A stretch of DNA of 33,885 nt from Methanobacteriota archaeon (GTDB taxonomy: Archaea > Methanobacteriota > Methanobacteria > Methanobacteriales > Methanobacteriaceae), in NCBI GenBank assembly GCA_023434825.1, contig JAEYSH010000171.1, positions 1-33,885 on the forward strand, written 5' to 3'. Under the pieces are notes generated by a model. It was given only the letters and a program-made list of their open reading frames with translations, did not search any database and was not told where the DNA came from. This document shows, piece after piece, positions 16,501 through 23,130 of this stretch. A program made the translations under genes and the position numbers. Each line of letters starts with the position of its first letter. Position 1 is the stretch's first letter.

Positions 16501-16968
16501 CTATTTCAAGTTATTAGCAAATTTTTCTGCATTTTTGAGGTCTTCAGCATTAGGTCTGCCCTTATTCATTCCTCCAAACAATCTGAGGAAACTATTTGTG
16601 TTAAAACCTTTACATTGAAATTCATCAACGATTTTATAACCTTTAGATTCAAGTTTATCTTTGAGTGTAGAGTGATCTTTGGTGGTTTTCGATTTTCCAG
16701 TCATTCCTGCAGTTGAAAAAATGAATGCATTCTTGTTATCTATCTTCGGAAGCTCATCAACAAGTTCAAGTAGAGATTCATGATTTTTTGCACTATATAT
16801 CCCTGAACCAAAACCTACAAGGCTATAATCTTGAATTTCTTCAGGATTAATTTGATCTGGCATTTTTATTTCTGCATCAAGAACCTTTGCCATCACTTTA
16901 GCTATTTTTTCCGTATTTTTATGGTGATATGAAAATAAAATTAAAAGAGATTTATCCTTTCTTTCCAT
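16501..16968 (-). CDS. flavodoxin domain protein
   Basis: A 155-residue flavodoxin-fold protein with the phosphate loop FSYHHKNTEKIAKVMA, which diverges from T-x-T-G-x-T by replacing TG with HK. It also has VGFGSGIYSAKNHESLLE (ring-binding loop) and FIFSTAGMTGKSKTTKDH. This SYHHKNT variant is a known flavodoxin-like type in methanogens. It is probably FMN-binding; the redox partner is unknown. AAGGAAG precedes the ATG. The stop of the MDR relic lies only 13 bases upstream, so the broken gene once preceded it in an operon. Confidence 0.85.
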   Translation of the reverse strand: MERKDKSLLILFSYHHKNTEKIAKVMAKVLDAEIKMPDQINPEEIQDYSLVGFGSGIYSAKNHESLLELVDELPKIDNKNAFIFSTAGMTGKSKTTKDHSTLKDKLESKGYKIVDEFQCKGFNTNSFLRLFGGMNKGRPNAEDLKNAEKFANNLK

Positions 16969-16981
16969 TTTACCGCTTCCT

Positions 16982-17055
16982 TTATTTCACATTTATCGCG
17001 ATATTTCCCTTTTTATACCTTTTTCCGCATATTTGTGAGCTTTTACCATTTTTAA
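16982..17055 (-). pseudogene. relic: C-terminus of an MDR oxidoreductase, frameshifted
   Basis: Reading the minus strand from 17055 gives LKMVKAHKYAEK, which matches LEKTAEAHRYVEK of the intact MDR protein at 15452-16429. After one missing base in a G run the frame continues as KRGNIAINVK-stop, matching KRGNVVINV. The stop is at 16982-16984. Everything upstream of about 25 residues is gone. This is the end of a second MDR gene that once preceded the flavodoxin gene, now reduced by deletion and frameshift. Differences at many positions show it is not a recent copy. Confidence 0.75.
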
Positions 17056-17288
17056 GCGTGTGACACACTTAGTAATTGATAAATCGGATATTATTTTAGT
17101 ATCGTAAATTTTGTTTCAGAAGTCTCCTGACCAATTCTGGCCAGGAGTTTTTACCACTAACAACTACCATGTAACTTTCAAAGAGGCGGTAGGTTCTATT
17201 AGTAAATCATGGTCTTGAGAGCGATTTTAACGACTTCAGAACATTAAAGACCTTAAAGGTCTATAAAAGTACTTTATTTACTCACTTT
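17056..17288. other. non-coding remnant with hairpins
   Basis: A gap of about 230 bases with more G and C than neighbouring gaps and no supported gene. It holds GTGTGACACAC (17058-17068, a short palindrome at the edge of the MDR relic), a 9-bp stem-loop (17124-17132 with 17139-17147; arms CTCCTGGCC/GGTCAGGAG on the minus strand with one G-U), and AGACCTT-A-AAGGTCT (17248-17262). The structure and composition suggest a degraded insertion, perhaps the right end of an IS200/IS605-type element, or a small structured RNA. No transposase frame remains. Confidence 0.35.
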
Positions 17289-18170
17289 TTAAAACACTTC
17301 TTCCAGATTTAATTTAATTGAACCAATTTTAGGTGTAAGATAGTTATAGGTGTAAGCGAATAATGCTGTTCCTATGAAATAGATTATGAAATTACTGATT
17401 ATATTGCCTATATTCAATGTTAATATTCCCTGAATCGCAAATACAAGGGCTACTGCTAGAGCTGTTGGCATAACTGGTATTGATTTTAATTCGTGTAGAC
17501 TTTCACCGATTTCTGAAAAGTTTAATTTTATTTTAGCCACTCTAACTACAATATAATTGTAAAATATCGCAGATAAAGCATTAGCAATAAATCCAAATAC
17601 GAATACCATTATAGGCAGTCCAATTACTAATAATAGACCCACAATTATCCCTGCAGTTCCTATTTCTGCACCTTGCGGCATTGTTGCTCCAGTAACGTTT
17701 GTGAAATTAGAGGTTACATTAGCCGGGAAATTAACTGTGCTCAATAATGAGAAAAACGGCGTTATAAATGCTGCCATTAATAATCCTGCAATAAATGCCC
17801 ATATAGCTCCAATTGCTGAAGTAATAAGAGCATAAGCTACCACAGGGATTTTTACTATATCATTATCTTCAAAAGCTAACCTTATCCCACCTAATTTTGG
17901 TACCAGAATGTTATAAAGTATTGCTGAGAAAAAACTAACTGTTAATGTGACTAAAAACGCAGCTATTGGAAGGAATATTAACATAGGTATTCCAAGTCCT
18001 GTTACAAAATTAAATTGAACATCCTGAGGAACTACTCCTGCAGCCTGCATGATTATTAGCGATATTAACGACACTACCGCAGCAATAAACGCTAAAATTC
18101 CGTATATAGATGCAGTTACTTTGGTATATGATGTTGGTTTAACTGATTTAATTTCTTTAATATTTACCAT
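17289..18170 (-). CDS. membrane protein with internal repeats
   Basis: A 293-residue protein with about eight hydrophobic segments. I do not recognise a named family. It carries a motif three times, each after a membrane helix: YNILVPKLGGIRLAFED, YNYIVVRVAKIKLNFSE and, at the C-terminus, YNYLTPKIGSIKLNLEE. This points to an internally duplicated membrane protein of the type common as paralogues in Methanobacterium. A Thr/Asn-rich, probably external loop (NVTSNFTNVTGAT) lies in the middle and has several N-glycosylation sequons. AGGAGGAT precedes the ATG at 18170; the longer frame to 18221 is unlikely. Confidence 0.7.
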   Translation of the reverse strand: MVNIKEIKSVKPTSYTKVTASIYGILAFIAAVVSLISLIIMQAAGVVPQDVQFNFVTGLGIPMLIFLPIAAFLVTLTVSFFSAILYNILVPKLGGIRLAFEDNDIVKIPVVAYALITSAIGAIWAFIAGLLMAAFITPFFSLLSTVNFPANVTSNFTNVTGATMPQGAEIGTAGIIVGLLLVIGLPIMVFVFGFIANALSAIFYNYIVVRVAKIKLNFSEIGESLHELKSIPVMPTALAVALVFAIQGILTLNIGNIISNFIIYFIGTALFAYTYNYLTPKIGSIKLNLEEVF

Positions 18171-18545
18171 AATTATCCTCCTAAATCTTTGATTTTTATG
18201 AGCTAGAAAACATTCAAACACAGTTTTTGGTGTGTAAAAACTACTTTTTTACAGAAATCCGTTTTATTAAACTCATTTTAGATTTCAAACTCAAATTATA
18301 CTTTTTTTATTTAATTAGTAATCTTAGTTATTTTTTGATTTTTTTAATCAATTATTGATTACTTAATTGTAGTTTTACCCTTTAAAAGTAGTTTTTCCAA
18401 ATTTTCCTCACATTATTGTGGGATTTCCCTCCAAATTCATTCCAAAAGTATGAATGCATTGTAAATTTCAAAAATTAAATTTAATAAAGAACCTTTAATT
18501 AGGATAAAAATAAAATTTTAATCTTTTTTTAAAAAATATTCATTA
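18171..18545. other. intergenic region with GTAGTTTT repeats
   Basis: No coding sequence is visible. It contains a perfect inverted repeat AGTTTTT-N7-AAAAACT (18222-18242) about 50 bases upstream of the membrane-protein start. It also holds a 13-bp inverted pair AAAAACTACTTTT (18236-18248) and AAAAGTAGTTTTT (18384-18396), with a further TGTAGTTTT at 18368. These may be regulator sites or stem-forming sequence for the 17289-18170 gene. The T-rich stretches around 18300-18345 could terminate the upstream cassette B transcript. Confidence 0.45.
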
Positions 18546-18878
18546 CTATTCCCTTGTTACCATTAAAAGCAGCGCTAAAGCAGCGAATTCAAGCCCTAAA
18601 AATATTAGAGGGAAAATAGCAGCCATGATTGTTTCGGGAACGTTGAACAAGAAATAAACCGAAAATAAAACGTTTTGTATCAGGAAAAGTGTTGAGAATA
18701 AAACTAGAGTTGTGGTGAATTTGGATTTTACTTTCAGGTATCTTTCCATATAAACATAGAGCATGCCTGCTAAAAGGCCGATATTAGCAATACTGGTTAT
18801 TAAGGCCGAATATTTAACTAATATTAACAAAGTAGGGATTATATCTGACAGCCTGAATATATCAATTTCCATTATCAT
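18546..18878 (-). CDS. small three-helix membrane protein (cassette B)
   Basis: A 110-residue protein with three predicted membrane helices (YSALITSIANIGLLAGMLYV, TTLVLFSTLFLIQNVLFSVY, IFLGLEFAALALLLMV) and the loop ERYLKVKSKFT. It is a paralogue of 9224-9523, with the same helix order, loop and position after a wHTH gene. Function is unknown; a sensing or anchoring role for the regulator is inference. GAAGGT precedes the ATG at 18878. It starts 20 bases after the regulator's stop. Confidence 0.7.
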   Translation of the reverse strand: MIMEIDIFRLSDIIPTLLILVKYSALITSIANIGLLAGMLYVYMERYLKVKSKFTTTLVLFSTLFLIQNVLFSVYFLFNVPETIMAAIFPLIFLGLEFAALALLLMVTRE

Positions 18879-18898
18879 ATTTTTTACCTTCAATTTTA

Positions 18899-19192
18899 TT
18901 ATAAATCCTCATTCTCATTAAATTCTTTCCAGATTTCCAGGAATGTGTCAAAACCATTCTCCATTTCATCAGAAAGGAAATATAATGCACCATATTTTTC
19001 TCCAGTTGATTTAACCAGATTATTTTCCTGTAAAACATCCATATGGTGTCTGATGGTTTTATAGTCCAGACAAAGCTTTTCTGCAAGTTTATTAGCATTA
19101 TATGGCCTATTATTTAGCTCAAGTATTATTCTGGCGCGATTTTCTCCACCTTTACTGCCGGCTATTAACCACCACAAAAACACTTTCTTCAT
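18899..19192 (-). CDS. winged-helix transcriptional regulator, ArsR-like (cassette B)
   Basis: A 97-residue wHTH regulator with ANKLAEKLCLDYKTIRHHMD and the wing GEKYGALYFLSDEM. It shares most of its sequence with the regulator at 9550-9831 (same N-terminal W-LIAG-x-GG-x-NRA-I motif and C-terminal TFLEIW). AGGAG sits 6 bases before the ATG. The region upstream (19193-19390) has a TATA-rich stretch near 19260-19285 (TTATAAATTTATTTATAAA), suitable as promoter and possibly as an autoregulatory site. Nothing in it indicates the ligand. Confidence 0.85.
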   Translation of the reverse strand: MKKVFLWWLIAGSKGGENRARIILELNNRPYNANKLAEKLCLDYKTIRHHMDVLQENNLVKSTGEKYGALYFLSDEMENGFDTFLEIWKEFNENEDL

Positions 19193-19390
19193 AGGAACTC
19201 CTGTTATTCATAAATCCAGTACTAAAAGCTCTGTTTATTGTTCTTTCAAATTAACTCACTTATAAATTTATTTATAAATAATGCTTATCTTTGATAAATT
19301 GATGAGATAAGAAGACATGATACACAGATTACTCCCTAAAGAGAACTATTGCTAGTATTGATAGAATGCACTAAAATCTATTAAAAATAG

Positions 19391-20209
19391 TTATTTTTGC
19401 CTTGCAATATCATCTGCTGTGGCGTATGGATGCGAATAACGTTCATTTTCTGCAGTATATGTTTTAAAAGCACGCTTAGAATTAATTTGAACTGCATTTA
19501 CTGGACAATAATTTAAACATGCATAACAGTTAAAACATTTCACATTTTTCTGCCAGATGGGTTTTCCACTGACCCCTCTTATTTTTCCAGATAAACAAAC
19601 ATTCTGGCATGTTCTGCAACCTGTACATTTTGAATCGGCGTAAAAATCGTAATTAAACATCTTATTAAGAAATGGCAAAAATGGAGAGAGAATAGAAAAG
19701 GCAGGTATTGAGAGTGTGGATTCATTATCTTCATGCCACTCAGTTTTTTTATTAATGACAATATTCTGGATGTAATCAAGATTATTTTGAACTTCCAGTT
19801 CTATATCTGCTATTTCTTCTTCAGTAGCTGCCTTAAATCCCTTAAACTTTGGATCATTAGAAGCCATATTCAAATTAAAAAATGAATCTAAACTCTTGCC
19901 TTTTTTCTTTAAAATATTTTGAAGGTCTTTACGTGCTCTATGCCTTGTACCAAACCTTGTTGCAGCTGCAAAAATATAATCTGCTGAATTTAAATTAATC
20001 TTAGGGAGAAATTCCATTACAGGCTTTGGGGCCATTGCCAGATGTATGGGAAAAATAAATCCCACAGTATCTGAGTGTGTTTCAATATTTTCTTTATTTA
20101 AAAGACTTACAATTGGTATAAGCTTTATTCCTTCAATTCTTTTTTGTAGCTCTTTAGCTAAATGTAAAGAATTGCCAGTTCCAGAAAAATAATATATTTC
20201 TGTACTCAT
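19391..20209 (-). CDS. EFR1 family flavodoxin/2[4Fe-4S] ferredoxin fusion
   Basis: A 272-residue paralogue of the gene at 14186-15043. The N-terminal flavodoxin domain has YYFSGTGNSLHLAKEL and FPIHLAMAPKPVMEFLP. The C-terminal domain has CTGCRTCQNVC and CFNCYACLNYCP, each able to hold one [4Fe-4S] cluster. It probably transfers electrons between FMN and the clusters. GGAGATT precedes the ATG. It follows, by 31 bases, a flavodoxin domain with a signal anchor, so the two may work as an electron path to the membrane, which is inference from order alone. Confidence 0.9.
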   Translation of the reverse strand: MSTEIYYFSGTGNSLHLAKELQKRIEGIKLIPIVSLLNKENIETHSDTVGFIFPIHLAMAPKPVMEFLPKINLNSADYIFAAATRFGTRHRARKDLQNILKKKGKSLDSFFNLNMASNDPKFKGFKAATEEEIADIELEVQNNLDYIQNIVINKKTEWHEDNESTLSIPAFSILSPFLPFLNKMFNYDFYADSKCTGCRTCQNVCLSGKIRGVSGKPIWQKNVKCFNCYACLNYCPVNAVQINSKRAFKTYTAENERYSHPYATADDIARQK

Positions 20210-20240
20210 TTGAAAATCTCCTTTTTGATATTTAGTTATT

Positions 20241-20795
20241 CTATTTTAGCAAATTATCTACAAATACTATACATTTCTTAGTTTTATCGTCATTCATAGT
20301 AAAAGCCATCACAGCATTAATTTGAAGAGTGCTGTTTTCTGGAATAGGAGCTAAATGAGTTTTAATTGTTGCTTCATCAGTAGTATGTGGATCTCCTGTT
20401 GCAAAAACACCAGTTTTAGTGCCTTCTGCAGGTTTAAGTGTTTCTAAATATTTTTTAACTGCTTCACCGCTGTTTCCCCCATAAATAGGTCCGCCAACCA
20501 CAATCACGCTGTATACTGAAGTATTTAGAGCTTTTGGATTCTTTATACCTACCAGATCAACCTTGTATCCTTTCGCCTGTAAATCACCGGCAATTATACT
20601 TGCCACATTTTTGGTATTTCCAGTTATGCTGGGATCATATACTACTAAAGCATTTCCCAAAATTGTTCCATTTGGATTCAAAGTTTCCGATATGGTTGCT
20701 CTGTTACCCATATCATAAGAAATGAACCCAATTGCACCTAAAGCTATTATTATAACTAATATTATGCCAATTCCAACAATCATTAATGTTTTCAT
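20241..20795 (-). CDS. signal-anchored flavodoxin-domain protein
   Basis: A 184-residue protein. Residues 4-27 form a hydrophobic anchor (MIVGIGIILVIIIALGAIGF). The rest is a flavodoxin fold: DPSITGNTKNVASIIAGDL (S-I-T-G-N-T phosphate loop) and VIVVGGPIYGGNSGEAV (ring-binding loop). The N-terminus has only Lys before the anchor and no cleavage motif, so the domain could face outside, where FMN loading would be unusual. Several N-x-S/T sequons (NTS, NST) are present. Its ATG overlaps the TGA of the upstream membrane protein (ATGA), indicating coupled translation. EFR1 follows. Confidence 0.8.
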   Translation of the reverse strand: MKTLMIVGIGIILVIIIALGAIGFISYDMGNRATISETLNPNGTILGNALVVYDPSITGNTKNVASIIAGDLQAKGYKVDLVGIKNPKALNTSVYSVIVVGGPIYGGNSGEAVKKYLETLKPAEGTKTGVFATGDPHTTDEATIKTHLAPIPENSTLQINAVMAFTMNDDKTKKCIVFVDNLLK

Positions 20796-21529
20796 AATAC
20801 TTCACTTCCAATGTAATTTCCATTTCTCCGGAAAATAATTGCAAGTAAAACTCCCGAAATTACGAGTAATGGGCAGTAAATAGCAAGTATAGCAATTTCA
20901 AACATTACAATGTCATAATTCATCAGAAATACTCCAAATAAAGATCCAATGGCCAAAATAAATCCTATAATGAAAATCCATTTTAATGCATTCTCAATTT
21001 TACCTCCTTGAAAAACAGGAGCAATCAAAAGTAAAGCTAAACTCATCATTAAGTATGCTACAGATTCAAGGGCAACGAAGATTCCATGAGGATTATACAT
21101 CGAAAAAAGAGATAAACCCGCTGTTTCCCCATGTATTATGCTTGGTAAAACTACAGTCCATAATATAAAGTAATCCGCAGTAATCACAGTTGCATATATG
21201 ATTGCAAATGCTAAACCAATTAAACTAAATATTTTCTTGTCTAAAGAAGCATAATAGTGAATACAAACCATTAAAATAACAAATACAGGAGCAAGAAGAA
21301 ATCCCGGAATAAAAAGGGCATAATCTATAACTTTGATATAACTCCAGACATAATTTATTATACCTGGAATAAAATCCCATGATGTAGACCCAAAACTACC
21401 AACTATGATAAATGCTGCAGCTAATACCGCTGTAAGAATTGCTGCAATTAATCCAATCATATTAACCCTTTTACTAAGATTTTTCATATTTTCAAGATAT
21501 TTTTCCTGATTAAATTCTAATTGAGCCAT
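20792..21529 (-). CDS. six-helix membrane protein, unrecognised
   Basis: A 245-residue protein with six predicted membrane helices, for example MIGLIAAILTAVLAAAFIIV, FLLAPVFVILMVCIHYYA and ALKWIFIIGFILAIGSLF. The N-terminus (MAQLEFNQEKYLENMKNLSK) is charged. It resembles conserved membrane proteins of methanogens with unknown roles, but I cannot name the family. GGAGGGA precedes the ATG. It is translationally coupled to the signal-anchored flavodoxin, so they probably form a membrane complex, with EFR1 third in the operon. Confidence 0.65.
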   Translation of the reverse strand: MAQLEFNQEKYLENMKNLSKRVNMIGLIAAILTAVLAAAFIIVGSFGSTSWDFIPGIINYVWSYIKVIDYALFIPGFLLAPVFVILMVCIHYYASLDKKIFSLIGLAFAIIYATVITADYFILWTVVLPSIIHGETAGLSLFSMYNPHGIFVALESVAYLMMSLALLLIAPVFQGGKIENALKWIFIIGFILAIGSLFGVFLMNYDIVMFEIAILAIYCPLLVISGVLLAIIFRRNGNYIGSEVL

Positions 21530-21571
21530 TAATTCCCTCCATTATTATCAATTTAATTACAAAACTCCTAA

Positions 21572-22096
21572 TCAACATTTAATTGCATTTCGTTTCATTT
21601 TTTTACTGTATCGATAGTATTGAACTATTAAATACCCATAAAATACCAGTGACAGGGTTAACAGGGCCGATATTATTTTAGTACTATCAAAATTGCTAAT
21701 TAACACCAAATATAATAAAATCAGACTTATAAACACCCCAATAAAGACATTTCTAATTTGGCGGTTGTTTCTTTCAACTAATGATTTAGTGTCTGTATAA
21801 ATAGTGGGCCTTTCATTTTCATAGGATTTACGCCATATATACCATGGAGCGATGTTTTCATCCATTAATACCCAACCATCTTCTTTGAAAATCAAGAAAT
21901 AGTAATTATCAACACTATATTGATAATCAACGCAGTAACTCATTTTTCTGCTTTCTCCTTTTTCAAATTTGAACCTTAAAATATAATCTACATTATATAG
22001 ATTCCATCCAGCCTGTTCCATTTTCTCAAGCCAATTTTCTACCTTTTCTATTTCCCATCCCGTCCACCAGTGCCAAACAGTCTTTTCTTCTTTCAA
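21572..22096 (-). CDS. DUF2812 domain membrane protein
   Basis: A 174-residue protein. The soluble N-terminal domain is DUF2812: WHWWTGWEIEKVENWLEKM, GWNLYNVDYILRFKFEKGE, KEDGWVL, PWYIWRKSYENERPTIYTD. The C-terminus has two membrane helices (VFIGVFISLILLYLVLI and ISALLTLSLVFYGYLIV). DUF2812 genes are commonly next to PadR regulators, as here. The start is an unusual TTG at 22096, but AGGGGTA lies 6 bases before it and no ATG is available near. It is a tandem paralogue of 22156-22692. Confidence 0.8.
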   Translation of the reverse strand: MKEEKTVWHWWTGWEIEKVENWLEKMEQAGWNLYNVDYILRFKFEKGESRKMSYCVDYQYSVDNYYFLIFKEDGWVLMDENIAPWYIWRKSYENERPTIYTDTKSLVERNNRQIRNVFIGVFISLILLYLVLISNFDSTKIISALLTLSLVFYGYLIVQYYRYSKKMKRNAIKC

Positions 22097-22155
22097 TTTA
22101 ATACCCCTATGGCTCTTTAATCTTTTAGATATGACTTTATTAACCGGTTTAGCTT

Positions 22156-22692
22156 CTATAGGAATTTAGAATTCATTTCGCTCTTTTCCAGTCTTTTATT
22201 GTATCTGTAAATCTGTACTATTATGTATCCAATGAAAGCAAATATCAGAATAAACATAATTGAAACTAATCCCCATTCATCAGAGCCATGTAAAAACATT
22301 TGAGAAAATAAAACTATCTCTAAAAGCAAGAAAATTCCCACAGTTATAAATAATCGGTTGTTTTTTTCCATTAAAGATTTAACATCTGTATAAATATCGG
22401 GCCTTTCATTTTGATAGGATTTACGCCACATATACCATGGAATAGATTTATTACCTACAAGTTCCCATCCATCTTCTTTAAGAATCTCAAAATAATTATT
22501 ATCAACCTTATTTTGATAATCAACACAATATCGAATCTTTCTGGATTCTCCTTTTTCAAATTTAAACCTTAAATAATTAAAATCTACATTTATTAAATTC
22601 CATCCATCTTGTTCCATCTCTTCCAGCCAGTTTTCTATCTTTTCAGGGTTCCAACCCCACCACCATTTCCATGCGGTTTTCGTTTCAATCAT
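22156..22692 (-). CDS. DUF2812 domain membrane protein
   Basis: A 178-residue tandem paralogue of the next gene: WKWWWGWNPEKIENWLEEM, RFKFEKGESRKIRYCVDYQ, PWYMWRKSYQNERPDIYTD, then two membrane helices near the C-terminus. The ATG follows directly on the TAA of PadR, and the ribosome site GAGGGATT is inside the PadR end, so the two are translated together. In other organisms such PadR/DUF2812 pairs are thought to form regulator and membrane-effector modules; the mechanism is unknown. Confidence 0.82.
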   Translation of the reverse strand: MIETKTAWKWWWGWNPEKIENWLEEMEQDGWNLINVDFNYLRFKFEKGESRKIRYCVDYQNKVDNNYFEILKEDGWELVGNKSIPWYMWRKSYQNERPDIYTDVKSLMEKNNRLFITVGIFLLLEIVLFSQMFLHGSDEWGLVSIMFILIFAFIGYIIVQIYRYNKRLEKSEMNSKFL

Positions 22693-23016
22693 TTAATCCC
22701 TCATTTCACTTTTACCGAGACTTAGAAGCTCTTCTAAACGTTCCATCTCTAATCTCATTATAATTTTCCCTTTTTCACTGATTTCATAGATTTTTTTACG
22801 ATTTTCTTCTGCAACAGAATTTATTAGCCCTTCTTTTTCCATTCGGGAGAGATTACCATACATAGTTCCTGCACCAATTTTAATACGTCCATCTGTAATC
22901 TCTTCAACATGCTGCATTATGCCATACCCATGTCTTGGCTTATTTAAGGAAATAAGGACATAATAAGCTGCTTCAGTTAATGGCAAATATTTTTTTTCCA
23001 ATTTTTTAGTATCCAT
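22693..23016 (-). CDS. PadR family transcriptional regulator
   Basis: A 107-residue PadR wHTH protein. Marks are LTEAAYYVLISLNKPRHGYG, GAGTMYGNLSRMEKEGLI (recognition helix with the T-x-Y-x-x-L-x-R-x-E-x-x-G signature), and KKIYEISEKGK (wing). It has a short C-terminal dimerisation helix. AGGA precedes the ATG. It is first in an operon with two DUF2812 genes. Three repeats (23030-23078) between its start and a TATA box are plausible autoregulatory operators. Confidence 0.92.
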   Translation of the reverse strand: MDTKKLEKKYLPLTEAAYYVLISLNKPRHGYGIMQHVEEITDGRIKIGAGTMYGNLSRMEKEGLINSVAEENRKKIYEISEKGKIIMRLEMERLEELLSLGKSEMRD

Positions 23017-23029
23017 ATTAATTGGTCCT

Positions 23030-23078
23030 ATATCATGCGCTGTTATATCACGCTACGATATATCATGCGACGTTATAT
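23030..23078 (-). promoter_or_regulatory. three overlapping 19-mers at the PadR promoter
   Basis: Three copies of the consensus ATATCAYGCKMYGWTATAT lie at 23030-23048, 23045-23063 and 23060-23078, spaced exactly 15 bp and sharing 4-base ATAT overlaps. Each is a partial dyad with ATAT ends. The minus-strand TATA box (TTATATATAA, about 23073-23082) overlaps the last copy, and the PadR start codon is at 23016. Binding here would block initiation, so this is probably the PadR operator. Confidence 0.7.
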
Positions 23079-23130
23079 ATAATAGTTTTCATTTAATTTC
23101 AAAAATTAAAAAATAAAAAAATAAAGGAGT

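Noticed and set aside
17075..17165. A short minus-strand frame reading GKNSWPELVRRL, like the start of a potato inhibitor I-type protein
   Set aside because: Only 24 codons, lies over the hairpin, and lacks the rest of the domain; more likely chance.
13617..21529. Redox cluster as part of a known methanogenesis operon
   Set aside because: No methanogenesis subunit (mcr, mtr, hdr, frh, fwd) is recognisable in the window.
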